A DNA stretch of 64,000 bases from Bacteroidaceae bacterium (GTDB lineage Bacteria > Bacteroidota > Bacteroidia > Bacteroidales > Bacteroidaceae): the NCBI GenBank assembly GCA_902362595.1, contig CABIXF010000001.1, forward strand, positions 127,714 through 191,713, in the 5' to 3' direction. The translations under genes and the position numbers were made by a program. Positions 1 through 9,351 of the stretch are shown one piece after another. The notes below the pieces were generated by a model. That model had not been told where the DNA came from. It searched no databases and worked only from the letters and a program-made list of their open reading frames with translations. The first letter of the stretch is position 1. The number at the start of each line of letters is the position of its first letter.

Positions 1-453
<453 letters not shown>

Positions 454-473
454 TTATTGTGATAGATGATAAA

Positions 474-2897
474 TTAATTCCCAAAATATATCCGGAATTT
501 GCCATAGAAGGCTCGTCCGGCTTTTTGCAGGCTGAAGTTGTCGTACAGCTTTTCATCTGTGAGGTTCCGGCATTCCAGTGAGAGATTATAGCGTCCGTTG
601 CGGATGCTGTAGCTCAGAGACAGGTTGTGTGAAACCTGTTCCGGTACCCGGATTTTCGTAGAAGGATCACCGAACTTTTCCCAGTACAGGGGGAACTCAT
701 GCTGGTAGAAGCAATCCCATCCTAATGTCAGGGTATTTCCCTTGGCAAACAGGTCGTGCCAGTAGAAATTGGCATCGAGGTTGGCATAACGGTAGGGCAG
801 GTTCGGAATGCGCTGCCCGTAGGTCAGAGCATTCTGTCCGCTGCTGGCCGCCCGTTTCTTTTCCTTGTCGCGGATGTCCAGGTTGTTGAAAGTGCCGCCC
901 ATGCTGAACCAGTTACTGTAGCTGTAGCGAAGGGAGATATTGAATCCCTTGGTTTCTACCCGGCCATGGTTGGTATAGCTACCGTAGCTGGTACCTCCTA
1001 CGGTAGAAAGGTCACGCTTGATGTAATCCTGTGTGTGGCGGTAAATCAGTCCTCCTTCTGCATACAGTCCGTGTTTACCCCATTGCTTGCTGTAGCTGGC
1101 ATTGAGGTTCACATTGTCACTGCGTTCCGGTTTCAGGTCGGCCTTTCCCGCTTCCAGGTCGCCGTCACCAAACAATTCCTGGGTGCTGGGCATGCGCAGT
1201 GCCTTCTCGTACGAGAGCTTCAGCTGGATATCTTTCCCCAGGAAATACGTGCCTGCCGCTCCATATCCGAAGGAACGGACACTTTGTGACACCCGGGTGT
1301 TGTTTCCTACGCTGTTGTCGCTTATCTGTACCGTACCCTCACTGTAGGAACTGTAATGTTTTCCGAAGGCCGACAGGTTCCATTTTTCCGAAGGCATCAG
1401 GCGGTAGGAGAGACCGGCAATGTTTTTCCGGTTTTTGGTAGGGTCGTCAAAGTCCTCCAGCACCGAGTTCTTTTCGATGAGGCTCCGTCCTGTACGGCGG
1501 AAGGTGCTGAACACGTTGTTGAACGTAAAAGAATGTATCTTGCCCAGTCGGTACACTGCCGTAAAGGTGGCATTCCAGTTGGTGTTGATTTGCTCACTGA
1601 ACTGGTGGTTCTGTTCGCCGGCGGTCGAACGGGGGATGCGGTCGCCCAACCAGTTGTATTTGTACATTGCCGTATCCACGTTGGTGGTCAGGTTATGGTT
1701 GTAGTTGGCCGTCACCGTCACATCCAGTCCTTTGGTGAAAAGGTTGCTTTTGCGGTATTCCACTGAAGGTACGACCGAAAAGCCGTGACGGTGTTTCTGT
1801 CCGAACACGATTTCCTGGTACACGCCGTTTTGTATCTCTTTGTAGAAATGCGAATAGGCCACGTTGAACATCAATCGGTCGGCCCAGCTCTTGCCTGTCA
1901 CGCCGATTTTTCCGATGACCGCTTCGTTGTGGAATGTATCATTGAATCGTTTTACACGCTGTATATTACTTTCATCGCTGACAGACGTATTGTTTTCGTG
2001 GTTGAACTCTTCCACCCAGTTATTGATATAGTAATTATTGTCTGAGTAATTCTGATACGCATTGATTTCGTATGTCAGTCCGTTTCTGAAACTCTGCCCG
2101 AAGTTTACATACGATTTATGTGTGTTGAACGAGCCATATGAGTACGACGCATCCAGAAACCAGTTGCGCTTCTGTTTGTTGGTTACAATGTTGATAACTC
2201 CACCTAATGCATCGGTACCGAACCCTACGGGTACCACACCTTTATATACCTCAATGCGCTCGGCAAAGTTGACCGGGATGTTATTCAGGTCGAAAGCTGT
2301 TCCTGCCCCTTCTTGTGGCACCCCGTCGATAAATACTTTTACATGCTTGCCGCTGAAGCCGTCGAGCATCAGCTGCATGTCCGAGCCCACACCTCCAGAC
2401 TCGCGCAGTTTCATTCCCGGAAGCTTCTGCAACGCTTCACTCAAGTTTTTGGTAGAGTTCTGCAATTCACGCGTATCTACAGCTACGGCATTAAAGGCCG
2501 AGCGCTTGATACGTCCGACTCCGTTGGAAACGACTACGACTTCATCCAGCTCGGTGACTGACGGCTTCAAGATTACATTTTGTTTGCTACGTCCGTCTGC
2601 CAGGATTTCCACTTCTTTTTCTACAGTTTCAAACCCGATGGCGGAAACGGTCAGTGTGTATTTCCCGGCGGGTGCTTTCAGATGATACAAGCCTTTTTCG
2701 TTGGTTGTACAGCCATATTGCGTACCTTTTAGGTACACCGTGGCGAAGTCAATGACACTCTTGTCCGAAGAAAGAACTTTTCCAGATAGTAGTGAACGGC
2801 CTTGTGCAGAAAGAGATAAGACACAAGCACCCAATAATATAAAAAGTACACCCCACTTCAAATTTTCGCTTCCCCGCGAAAAAGATAAATTTCTCAT
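474..2897 (-). CDS. TonB-dependent outer-membrane receptor, XusA-like
   Basis: An 807-residue outer-membrane receptor that imports a ligand using TonB energy. Residues 1-32 form a signal peptide (…LSLSAQ). Residues about 36-118 form a carboxypeptidase-D-like regulatory domain (FATVYLKGTQYGCTTNEKG). A TonB-box-like LDEVVVVSNG follows at about 117, then a plug domain with FIDGVPQEGAG and ERIEVYKGVVPVGFG, and a barrel ending in an aromatic strand (FRIYFGN). It lacks the long SusC N-terminus and has no SusD partner. The next gene is a DUF4374 lipoprotein, which suggests iron or siderophore uptake as in XusA (BT2065) rather than glycan uptake. The ATG at 2897 gives a clean signal peptide. A palindrome overlaps its promoter and may be an operator. 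Siderophore specificity is inferred. Confidence 0.88.
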   Translation of the reverse strand: MRNLSFSRGSENLKWGVLFILLGACVLSLSAQGRSLLSGKVLSSDKSVIDFATVYLKGTQYGCTTNEKGLYHLKAPAGKYTLTVSAIGFETVEKEVEILADGRSKQNVILKPSVTELDEVVVVSNGVGRIKRSAFNAVAVDTRELQNSTKNLSEALQKLPGMKLRESGGVGSDMQLMLDGFSGKHVKVFIDGVPQEGAGTAFDLNNIPVNFAERIEVYKGVVPVGFGTDALGGVINIVTNKQKRNWFLDASYSYGSFNTHKSYVNFGQSFRNGLTYEINAYQNYSDNNYYINNWVEEFNHENNTSVSDESNIQRVKRFNDTFHNEAVIGKIGVTGKSWADRLMFNVAYSHFYKEIQNGVYQEIVFGQKHRHGFSVVPSVEYRKSNLFTKGLDVTVTANYNHNLTTNVDTAMYKYNWLGDRIPRSTAGEQNHQFSEQINTNWNATFTAVYRLGKIHSFTFNNVFSTFRRTGRSLIEKNSVLEDFDDPTKNRKNIAGLSYRLMPSEKWNLSAFGKHYSSYSEGTVQISDNSVGNNTRVSQSVRSFGYGAAGTYFLGKDIQLKLSYEKALRMPSTQELFGDGDLEAGKADLKPERSDNVNLNASYSKQWGKHGLYAEGGLIYRHTQDYIKRDLSTVGGTSYGSYTNHGRVETKGFNISLRYSYSNWFSMGGTFNNLDIRDKEKKRAASSGQNALTYGQRIPNLPYRYANLDANFYWHDLFAKGNTLTLGWDCFYQHEFPLYWEKFGDPSTKIRVPEQVSHNLSLSYSIRNGRYNLSLECRNLTDEKLYDNFSLQKAGRAFYGKFRIYFGN

Positions 2898-2941
2898 TTA
2901 CTGTAACTCGTATTTTTTGTTCAGGACTAATTTTCTGTGTG

Positions 2942-2977
2942 CAAAATTAAGGCGATTGTCCGGGTGGGGCAATCGCC
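2942..2977 (-). promoter_or_regulatory. Promoter with overlapping palindromic operator, upstream of the XusA-like receptor
   Basis: On the minus strand TAATTTTG (2949-2942) matches the Bacteroidetes -7 consensus TAnnTTTG. ATTG (2973-2970) sits 20 bp upstream in the -33 position. An inverted repeat with perfect 8-bp arms (GGCGATTG 2951-2958, CAATCGCC 2970-2977) fills the spacer and covers the -33 box. A protein bound there would block RNA polymerase, so this is a candidate operator, for example for an iron-responsive repressor. The regulator is not identified. Confidence 0.6.
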
Positions 2978-3076
2978 AAATATGGGTAATTTAGACTATG
3001 TATAAATACCTATTTGTAGGTGTTGTGTAGTTTGTCCTATGAAATGTAACGGGTTACGGTTAGAGAATTTGGACTG

Positions 3077-3859
3077 TTACAGGATATGGAAGTGCTTCAA
3101 TGCCTGCATGATACCTTCCTCATCCACTGAGGTGGTGATATAATCGGCCGCAGCTTGTATGTGAGGAGCCGCGTTTCCCATGGCAATTCCCATACCTACA
3201 TGTTTCAGCATCGGAATGTCGTTGCCGCCATCGCCGAAAGCCATGGTATCTTTCAGGTCAATGCCGTAATAAGCCAATATCTGGTCGATACCGTGACTTT
3301 TACTGTTTCCCCGTGCAATGATGTCGGCAAAGAGCGGATGCCAGCGCATGGGTTCACAGTGAGTCAGCACCTTTCCAAATATTTCTTCGTCTTTCTCTTC
3401 GGGGAAATATCCCATGATTTGCAGGATTTCCTTGTCTCTGGCTGTTTCAATGGGGAGGATTTCCGGAATGCCGATGTGGATGAGTCGGGCAATCTCACGG
3501 ACCGCCTCATTTTCGTGGGTCAGGAACCAGGTATTGTCGTGTACAAAAACGAACGGCATTTCCGGATGATTATGCTGGTACTGAATGAGTCGTTCAATGT
3601 CTTCCTGCGGCACACAGCCCTTGTAGATGTCCTCATGATTTGCCGTGAAGCAATGTGCTCCGTTCAGTGTGACATAACCGTCGAAATCCAGGTCACCCAC
3701 GGCATCCATCATCAATGTCTTTGGACGGCCGGTGGCAATGAATACCTTAATACCTTTTTCTCTCAAAAGTCGCAGGGCTTCGCGGGTAGACTCCGGCACG
3801 GTGTGAGTCTGGAAAGAAACTAATGTTCCATCAATATCAAAGAATATCGCTTTTACCAT
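3077..3859 (-). CDS. Cof-type HAD-IIB family phosphatase
   Basis: A 260-residue haloacid-dehalogenase phosphatase of the Cof/IIB type, expected to remove phosphate from small metabolites such as sugar phosphates or flavin-related compounds. Visible motifs are DIDGTL near the N-terminus (nucleophile and acid/base Asp), an ATGRP segment, and the C-terminal GDGGNDIPML motif that binds Mg2+. The IIB cap lies between them. An in-frame upstream extension is possible, but the ATG at 3859 starts MVKAIFFDIDGTL, the family's usual N-terminus, and lies just after a promoter match. It is monocistronic and divergent from proB. The substrate cannot be predicted. Confidence 0.88.
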   Translation of the reverse strand: MVKAIFFDIDGTLVSFQTHTVPESTREALRLLREKGIKVFIATGRPKTLMMDAVGDLDFDGYVTLNGAHCFTANHEDIYKGCVPQEDIERLIQYQHNHPEMPFVFVHDNTWFLTHENEAVREIARLIHIGIPEILPIETARDKEILQIMGYFPEEKDEEIFGKVLTHCEPMRWHPLFADIIARGNSKSHGIDQILAYYGIDLKDTMAFGDGGNDIPMLKHVGMGIAMGNAAPHIQAAADYITTSVDEEGIMQALKHFHIL

Positions 3860-3882
3860 TTTTCGTGTATTAAAAGTCCGTG

Positions 3883-3890
3883 CAAAGATA
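3883..3890 (-). promoter_or_regulatory. -7 promoter element of the Cof-type phosphatase gene
   Basis: The minus-strand TATCTTTG is a perfect TAnnTTTG match. It lies 24 bp upstream of the ATG at 3859, giving a short leader and supporting that start over the longer in-frame extension. Confidence 0.6.
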
Positions 3891-3998
3891 AGGAATAAAC
3901 GACAGAGGAGGTACACAAGTCGTTCTATAATCGCGGATGGATGCCTATTTTCTTTTTCCAAATCTCCGGTGCGATAATGCATAAGGGGATGGCTGTTT

Positions 3999-4090
3999 TC
4001 TACGTTTTCCGTGGCGGAACCCTATGTTTCCTGCCCGTAAACCCTACGTTTCTGCTTTGGAAAACCTACGTTTCCCAGTGCGGAAACGTA
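3999..4090. repeat. Tandem array of four ~22-nt imperfect repeats (CCTACGTTTC type)
   Basis: Four adjacent units of 22, 22, 22 and 23 nt (starting at 3999, 4021, 4043 and 4065). Each begins near CTAYGTTTY and ends in GGAA-type sequence (GGAAC, GTAAAC, GGAAAA, GGAAAC). The last unit forms a perfect 9-bp hairpin with the next three bases (TACGTTTCC 4067-4075 with GGAAACGTA 4082-4090). The array lies in the 445-bp gap between the divergent phosphatase and proB genes. Outside it I see only the two promoters. The same unit type recurs at 62881-62963. Function unknown. Confidence 0.7.
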
Positions 4091-4250
4091 AAGAAATCAG
4101 AGAAAGATTGGCATTTACGGGCTTGCGTTTTTCCCAATCGGTGGGCAGGCGGAAGACAGCCTTTCACTCGAATATCCTTTTAGGATGATAAATTGTGTTG
4201 TTTATCCGATGTATTTATTACATTTGCTGCGGAAAATAATTAAAATAATA

Positions 4251-4258
4251 TATGTTTG
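4251..4258 (+). promoter_or_regulatory. -7 promoter element of proB
   Basis: TATGTTTG is a perfect TAnnTTTG match 46 bp upstream of the proB ATG. No convincing -33 box lies at the standard 19-21 bp spacing; TTTG at 4223-4226 is 24 bp away. Confidence 0.5.
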
Positions 4259-4304
4259 AAAGCAATGGCGGAAAATATGCTGTTGCGAAGATAGAAGACA
4301 AATC

Positions 4305-5396
4305 ATGGAAAACAGAAGTTATCAATATAAACGGATTGCCGTAAAGATAGGCAGTAATGTGCTGACCCGTCGGGACGGGACATTGGATGTGACCCATATG
4401 TCGGCTTTGGTCGACCAGGTGGCCGAACTGCATAAGGTCGGAGTGGAAGTGGTATTGGTGTCATCCGGAGCGGTGGCTTCCGGAAGAAGCGAACTGAAAC
4501 CCTTGAAAAAGCTGGACAGTGTGGACCAGCGGCAACTCTTTTCTGCCGTGGGACAGGCCAAACTGATTAACCGGTATTACGAACTGTTCCGCGAACACGG
4601 CATTACCGTGGGGCAGGTGCTGACCACCAAGGAGAGTTTTTCTACCCGCCGCCACTACCTGAACCAGCGCAACTGCATGCGGGTGATGCTGGAAAACGGG
4701 GTGATTCCCATTGTGAACGAGAATGACACGATTTCCGTCACCGAACTGATGTTTACCGACAACGACGAGCTTTCGGGCATGATTGCCTCGATGATGGACA
4801 TGCAGGCACTGATTATTCTCAGTAACATCGACGGCATCTACAACGGCTCTCCTTCGCAGCCGGGTACTTCGGTCATTCGTACCGTGGAGCGGGGGAAAGA
4901 CCTTTCCGACTACATCCAGACCGAGAAATCCGGTTTCGGCAGAGGAGGCATGCTCACCAAGAGTACCATTGCTCGCAAGGTGGCCGATGAAGGCATTACG
5001 GTAATTATAGCCAACGGAAAGAAAGAGAATATCCTGCTCGATTTGTTGTGCCGTCCTGAAACGACGGTGTGTACGCGTTTCCTCCCCGCTCCGGCAGAGG
5101 TGTCGAGCGTCAAGAAATGGATTGCCCACAGTGAAGGTTTTGCTAAAGGTGAGTTGCACCTGAACCGGCAGGCGGTGGAGGCCGTCAGGGGCAGCAAGGC
5201 GACCAGTATCCTTCCGGTAGGGGTGACGCGGGTGGCCGGTGATTTTGAGAAAGACGACATCGTGCGTATTATGGACGAACAGGGACAGCAAATCGGGGTA
5301 GGCCGTGTGTCGGCCGATTCTGCCGAGGCTGTATTGCTGGTCGGCCGTCACGGACAGAAGCCGCTGGTACACTATGATTACCTTTATCTGGAGTGA
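4305..5396 (+). CDS. proB: Glutamate 5-kinase
   Basis: A 363-residue cytoplasmic kinase that phosphorylates L-glutamate, the first step of proline synthesis. The N-terminal amino-acid-kinase domain (residues about 8-255) shows KIGSNVLTRRDG, VSSGAVASGR, an IVNENDT segment and GRGGMLTKSTIA. The C-terminal part (about 275-360, ending in QKPLVHYDYLYLE) corresponds to the PUA domain of full-length ProB. The length is close to the 367 residues of E. coli ProB, so the gene looks complete. The ATG follows a promoter match. proA is not next to it; the downstream gene is convergent with a 13-bp gap. Confidence 0.96.
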   Translation: MENRSYQYKRIAVKIGSNVLTRRDGTLDVTHMSALVDQVAELHKVGVEVVLVSSGAVASGRSELKPLKKLDSVDQRQLFSAVGQAKLINRYYELFREHGITVGQVLTTKESFSTRRHYLNQRNCMRVMLENGVIPIVNENDTISVTELMFTDNDELSGMIASMMDMQALIILSNIDGIYNGSPSQPGTSVIRTVERGKDLSDYIQTEKSGFGRGGMLTKSTIARKVADEGITVIIANGKKENILLDLLCRPETTVCTRFLPAPAEVSSVKKWIAHSEGFAKGELHLNRQAVEAVRGSKATSILPVGVTRVAGDFEKDDIVRIMDEQGQQIGVGRVSADSAEAVLLVGRHGQKPLVHYDYLYLE

Positions 5397-5415
5397 GGTT
5401 GAATCGTCCTCATTC
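5391..5415. terminator. Small hairpin between convergent proB and oxidoreductase genes
   Basis: GAGTGAGG (5391-5398) can pair with CCTCATTC (5408-5415), 8 bp with one G-T pair. It spans the stop codons of both convergent genes and could be a compact bidirectional terminator. There is no long T-run, so support is weak. Confidence 0.3.
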
Positions 5416-6546
5416 CATGGAAACGGTCTTGTGCTCGGCGATAGACTGGATGGATAACGGAGTGACCGAAGTCCAGAGTGCCAGGTCGCGCAGGTCGGCC
5501 GGGTAAGCGAGTTCCTGTTTCAGGTCCGCTTCCAGTGCCTTGAGCATGATGTAGTCCATGCCCTCGTGGTGTGTGTCCAGACGGAGCGCTTCTTCTCCCC
5601 AGCGTTTCCAGTACGTATGTGCATATTGTTGCAGGTAAGGTGTATCCGGCTCCCAGGTTTCGTGTGGACTCCTGCCTTCCAGGTAGATGCGTCGCAGTTC
5701 CCCCTGCCAGATACCCTTGGTGCCTTGTACCTCCAGGTCGAGGCTTCGTGGACGCGGCAAGGTCGTGTCGTGGGTGAGCGAGATGAGTACGCCGGAAGCC
5801 GTTTCCAGCTGTGTCAAGACGATGTCTCCTTGAGCAACTGCCAACTGTTCGTCTCCTCCCAGTTCCCGGATACGCTGGTGCAGTCCGGCTGCTTTAGAAG
5901 AAAAGGAAGTCAGGCAAACCAGCCGGTCTTTGCGGGGAATGCCAGCGATGAGGCAGAGTGGAGCCAGCCCGTGGGTAGGATAGAGGTCCCCGTTTTCTTG
6001 CAGGTAAAACTTGCTTCGCCAGATGCTCTCTGTCTTTTTCCGGTTGCCCATATTTCCCTTGTCGTCCAGCAGGAGGTTGCGCAGGTCGTGACGGTAGCCG
6101 CCGCGCAGGTGTACGATTTCCCCCAATGCCCCTTCCCGGACCAGGTTATACATGGCCAGTACCTCTTGCCGGAAAAGCGTGTTCTCCAGTGGAAACACCT
6201 TCTTTCCACAGGCATCGGCAGCCTCCAGTAGAGGCTGGTATTCGTGCAGGTAGAGTCCTCCTTTGATTTCAAGCGCCACATGGCAACCGGCTTTCAGGCA
6301 ATACAAGGCATGCGTCACATGCAGTTGCCAGGGTGAGGCGATGAACACCAGTTGCGGGGCATGCGTGGCAATCATCCGTTGATAATCGTCGCCTCCCCGG
6401 TGGTAGCAAGGCACGCCATACACCTCTTCCCGTGCTTCCGGGTCGGCAATGGCGGTAATCTGGAAATAAGGAATGTGACGGCAGAGAGCCAGCAGTTGCT
6501 TGCCGCGGTATCCCATGCCGATATAAGCGATTTTGAGCGTTTCCAT
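5410..6546 (-). CDS. Gfo/Idh/MocA family NAD(P)-dependent oxidoreductase
   Basis: A 378-residue oxidoreductase of the Gfo/Idh/MocA family, typically acting on sugars or sugar derivatives. The N-terminus KIAYIGMGYRGKQLL is the Rossmann nucleotide-binding loop. The segment with EIKGGLYLHEYQPLLEAAD corresponds to the conserved catalytic Lys region, followed by the alpha/beta substrate domain (RGGYRHDLRNLLLD, PTHGLAPLCL). There is no signal peptide, so it is expected in the cytoplasm, although relatives acting on glycans can be exported by Tat. It lies 33 bp after the small gene at 6580-6969 on the same strand and probably shares its transcript. The substrate is unknown. Confidence 0.88.
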   Translation of the reverse strand: METLKIAYIGMGYRGKQLLALCRHIPYFQITAIADPEAREEVYGVPCYHRGGDDYQRMIATHAPQLVFIASPWQLHVTHALYCLKAGCHVALEIKGGLYLHEYQPLLEAADACGKKVFPLENTLFRQEVLAMYNLVREGALGEIVHLRGGYRHDLRNLLLDDKGNMGNRKKTESIWRSKFYLQENGDLYPTHGLAPLCLIAGIPRKDRLVCLTSFSSKAAGLHQRIRELGGDEQLAVAQGDIVLTQLETASGVLISLTHDTTLPRPRSLDLEVQGTKGIWQGELRRIYLEGRSPHETWEPDTPYLQQYAHTYWKRWGEEALRLDTHHEGMDYIMLKALEADLKQELAYPADLRDLALWTSVTPLSIQSIAEHKTVSME

Positions 6547-6579
6547 TGATTGAAAGGTTTTAAGTAGGGTGAATACGGG

Positions 6580-6969
6580 TCAGTGTCTGGATTCCAGAAA
6601 CTGGATGAGCAGTTCGCGAGGCAGGGAGTAGGTGTTTCCGTGCGCTTGCACGTACTTCAGCAGGGCCACTCCTTCTTGTTGCAGGCGGGCTTTGGGTACG
6701 ATGTCTTTCGTGTCTTCCGCCATTTTCAGCATCATCATGGCAGCCAGTTCTATTTTTTCGATTCCGTCTTTGTCTTCGTGGTATTGGTCAAGCAGCTCTT
6801 TACATTCCATTTGTGCCAATTGTTCGGGTGTCACTCCCAGTATTTGCCGGGCCGTGCTTTCATATTCTTCCCAGTCCGTTTGGCTGATGCGTTTCCGGCG
6901 GAGCAGCAGGTTCGCGATGGCGGCGAAGATTTCCTGAATCATGCGTATGATATAATCTTGTCGAATCAT
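6580..6969 (-). CDS. Conserved hypothetical protein (resembles DUF6483)
   Basis: A 129-residue soluble, mostly helical protein with no signal peptide. It starts MIRQDYIIRMIQEIFAAIA and has a conserved-looking middle with GVTPEQLAQMECKELLD. By eye it resembles the DUF6483 family; I do not know a function for it. It has its own ATG at 6969, an imperfect promoter match upstream (minus-strand GAACTTTG at 6997-6990, 7 of 8 bases), and a Gfo/Idh/MocA gene 33 bp downstream. The pair is divergent from an XRE regulator, which might control both sides, but nothing in the sequence proves this. Confidence 0.75.
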   Translation of the reverse strand: MIRQDYIIRMIQEIFAAIANLLLRRKRISQTDWEEYESTARQILGVTPEQLAQMECKELLDQYHEDKDGIEKIELAAMMMLKMAEDTKDIVPKARLQQEGVALLKYVQAHGNTYSLPRELLIQFLESRH

Positions 6970-7030
6970 GGTTTTTAGGTTTTCGTTTGCAAAGTTCGAA
7001 ATATTTTTCTTGCTTTTTCATAATCTTTCG

Positions 7031-7038
7031 TAATTTTG
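7031..7038 (+). promoter_or_regulatory. -7 promoter element of the XRE-cupin regulator gene
   Basis: TAATTTTG is a perfect TAnnTTTG match. TTG at 7010-7012, 18 bp upstream, may serve as -33. The element contains the TTG that could otherwise be read as an in-frame start codon at 7036. That start is therefore unlikely, and translation should begin at ATG 7063. Confidence 0.6.
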
Positions 7039-7062
7039 AGCGAAGAACTAAAAAATCGAACT

Positions 7063-7617
7063 ATGGACGAGCAAATAAGACAAATAGGGGAACGCATCCG
7101 TGGGTTGCGCGATGCCTTGGAACTGAGTGTGGAAGAAATGGCCGACCGCTGCGGACTGCGGGTAGAACAGTATCGTGAGATTGAGTCGGGAGAGTTTGAC
7201 ATTGCCGTCAGCACTTTGCAGCAGATTGCGCGGAAATTTGACATTCCGTTGGATGTGCTGATGTTTGGGGAAGAGCCCAAGATGAATTCTTATTTTCTGA
7301 CCCGCTGGGGAACCGGCATCTCGGTAGAACGTACGAAGGCCTACAAATATCAGGCACTGGCTTCCGGTTTCCGGAACCGTAAGGCCGATCCTTTCCTGGT
7401 AACCGTGGAGCCGAAGCCGGAAGATACACCTATTTATTATAATACCCACTACGGTCAGGAATTCAACATGGTGTTGGAAGGCCGGATGCTGCTCAGCATC
7501 AATGGGAGAGACCTGATTCTAGAACAGGGCGACAGCCTTTATTTTGATTCTTCCCTTCCGCACGGCATGAAGGCCCTCGACGGAAAGGCTGTGAAATTCC
7601 TGGCAATTGTAATGTAG
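7063..7617 (+). CDS. XRE-family transcriptional regulator with C-terminal cupin domain
   Basis: A 184-residue DNA-binding protein. Residues about 6-60 form a helix-turn-helix of the XRE type (IGERIRGLRDALELSVEEMA, then VSTLQQIARKFDIPLDVL). Residues about 105-180 form a cupin (YYNTHYGQEFNMVLEGRMLL, then LEQGDSLYFDSSLPHGMKAL), expected to sense a small ligand. The gene lies 21 bp before an acyl-CoA synthetase on the same strand. This regulator-ligase pairing suggests it controls, or responds to, the acid or acyl-CoA handled by that enzyme. ATG 7063 is preferred because the upstream TTG lies inside the promoter. Confidence 0.88.
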   Translation: MDEQIRQIGERIRGLRDALELSVEEMADRCGLRVEQYREIESGEFDIAVSTLQQIARKFDIPLDVLMFGEEPKMNSYFLTRWGTGISVERTKAYKYQALASGFRNRKADPFLVTVEPKPEDTPIYYNTHYGQEFNMVLEGRMLLSINGRDLILEQGDSLYFDSSLPHGMKALDGKAVKFLAIVM

Positions 7618-7638
7618 AAATTAAGATTGAAGAAATAT

Positions 7639-9294
7639 ATGTTAGAAAGATTTGTTGAACAGACGCATTTTACCTCGCAGGAGGATTTTATCGCGCATTT
7701 TAAGGTAAAGGTGCCGGAGAACTTTAACTTCGGCTATGATGTGGTGGATGCTTGGGCGGCAGAACGTCCGGAAAAGAACGCGTTGCTTTGGACCAACGAC
7801 AAGGGCGAGCACATTCAGTTTACGTATGCGGATTTGAAGAAATATACCGATATGACGGCTTCTTATTTTCAAAGTCTGGGTATCGGGCATGGCGACAAGG
7901 TGATGCTGATTCTGAAACGCCGATATGAGTTCTGGTTTTCCATCATTGCCTTGCACAAGATTGGGGCCATCACCATTCCGGCCACGCATTTGCTGACCAA
8001 GAAAGACATTGTGTACCGTTGCCAGGCGGCGGGCATCAAGGTGATTGTGGCTGCCGGCGAACCGGTCATCACGAAACATATCCTGGATGCCATGCCGGAA
8101 TCGCCGACGGTGGAACGGCTGGTGAGCGTGGGGCCTGAATATCCGGAAGGTTTTGAAGACTTCCATAAAGGGATGGAAGCGGCTCCTCCTTTCGTGCGTC
8201 CGGCTCATGTGAATACCAACGACGACATTTCCCTGATGTACTTCACCTCGGGTACGACCGGTGAACCGAAGATGGTGGCCCATGATTTCACGTATCCGTT
8301 GGGACACATTGCCACGGGATGTTTCTGGCATAACCTCCATGAAGACAGCCTGCATTTCACCATTGCCGATACGGGATGGGGAAAGGCCGTATGGGGAAAA
8401 CTCTACGGACAGATGATTGCGGGGGCCAATATCTTTGTGTACGATCATGAGAAGTTTACGCCGGCCGATATTCTGCAGAAGATTCACGACTATCACATCA
8501 CTTCACTTTGTGCGCCTCCTACCATCTACCGTTTTCTGATTCGGGAAGACTTGTCGAAGTACGACTTGTCGTCGCTGGAATATTGTACCACAGCGGGTGA
8601 GGCTCTGAACTATTCGGTGTATGAAACTTTCAAGCGTATCACGGGTATCCGGCTGATGGAAGGTTTCGGTCAGACGGAAACGGCTTTGACCCTGGCCACT
8701 TTCCCATGGATGGAACCCAAACCGGGCAGTATGGGTGTGCCCAATCCGCAGTATGACATTGATTTGCTGAAACCGGACGGTCGTTCGGCGGAAGATGGAG
8801 AACAAGGGCAGATTGTGGTGCGTACCGACAAGGGCAAACCGTTGGGACTGTTCAAGGAATACTATCGCGACCCGGCCTTGACGCACGAGGCATGGCATGA
8901 CGGGGTGTATTATACCGGTGATGTGGCCTGGCGTGACGAGGACGGTTACTACTGGTTTGTGGGCCGTGCCGACGATGTCATCAAGAGCTCCGGCTACCGT
9001 ATCGGCCCGTTCGAGGTGGAAAGTGCCCTGATGACCCATCCAGCGGTGGTGGAATGTGCCATTACCGGTGTGCCCGATGAAATTCGCGGACAGGTAGTGA
9101 AAGCAACCATTGTATTGGCAAAGGATTACAAGCAGAAAGCCGGGCCGGAACTGGTGAAGGAATTGCAAGACCACGTGAAACGGGTGACGGCGCCTTACAA
9201 GTATCCGCGTGTCATCGAATTTGTGGATGAATTGCCGAAGACCATCAGCGGTAAAATCCGCCGGGTGGAAATTCGAGAAAAAGACAATGCGTAA
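7639..9294 (+). CDS. AMP-binding acyl-CoA synthetase (medium-chain/acetate-like ligase)
   Basis: A 551-residue adenylate-forming enzyme that joins a carboxylic acid to CoA through an acyl-AMP intermediate. Core motifs are the P-loop [13 protein letters not shown] (residues from 201), [28 protein letters not shown], and the catalytic Lys in SGKIRR (about residue 539). An in-frame TTG exists at 7627, but ATG 7639 gives the family-like start [13 protein letters not shown]. The layout resembles medium-chain acyl-CoA or ACSM-type synthetases. It follows the XRE-cupin regulator by 21 bp, so the two probably form an operon. The exact acid (aromatic, branched or medium-chain) cannot be predicted. Confidence 0.9.
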   Translation: MLERFVEQTHFTSQEDFIAHFKVKVPENFNFGYDVVDAWAAERPEKNALLWTNDKGEHIQFTYADLKKYTDMTASYFQSLGIGHGDKVMLILKRRYEFWFSIIALHKIGAITIPATHLLTKKDIVYRCQAAGIKVIVAAGEPVITKHILDAMPESPTVERLVSVGPEYPEGFEDFHKGMEAAPPFVRPAHVNTNDDISLMYFTSGTTGEPKMVAHDFTYPLGHIATGCFWHNLHEDSLHFTIADTGWGKAVWGKLYGQMIAGANIFVYDHEKFTPADILQKIHDYHITSLCAPPTIYRFLIREDLSKYDLSSLEYCTTAGEALNYSVYETFKRITGIRLMEGFGQTETALTLATFPWMEPKPGSMGVPNPQYDIDLLKPDGRSAEDGEQGQIVVRTDKGKPLGLFKEYYRDPALTHEAWHDGVYYTGDVAWRDEDGYYWFVGRADDVIKSSGYRIGPFEVESALMTHPAVVECAITGVPDEIRGQVVKATIVLAKDYKQKAGPELVKELQDHVKRVTAPYKYPRVIEFVDELPKTISGKIRRVEIREKDNA

Positions 9295-9308
9295 ATGATA
9301 AAAAATAC

Positions 9309-9316
9309 TATCTTTG
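9309..9316 (+). promoter_or_regulatory. -7 promoter element of the PL8 lyase gene
   Basis: TATCTTTG is a perfect TAnnTTTG match, 36 bp before the ATG at 9352. The lyase therefore probably has its own promoter and is not read only from the upstream ligase gene. Confidence 0.6.
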
Positions 9317-9351
9317 CATCATTACGTAAAAATTTGAATTAATTTATCGGG

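Noticed and set aside
3999..4090. CRISPR array
   Set aside because: Units are imperfect and directly adjacent with no unique spacers, and no cas gene is present. The same applies to the other three arrays.
3941..4183. An 80-codon rightward frame over the 22-nt array
   Set aside because: The frame runs across the tandem repeats and has no family features; the periodic non-coding signal explains the region better.
4461..5372. Long leftward open frame (303 codons) opposite proB
   Set aside because: It lies fully antisense to a clear proB, and its translation shows no motif and is rich in His/Arg as expected from a shadow frame.
7036..7062. TTG start adding nine residues to the XRE-cupin regulator
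   Set aside because: The TTG is part of a perfect -7 promoter element, so it would be upstream of the transcription start.
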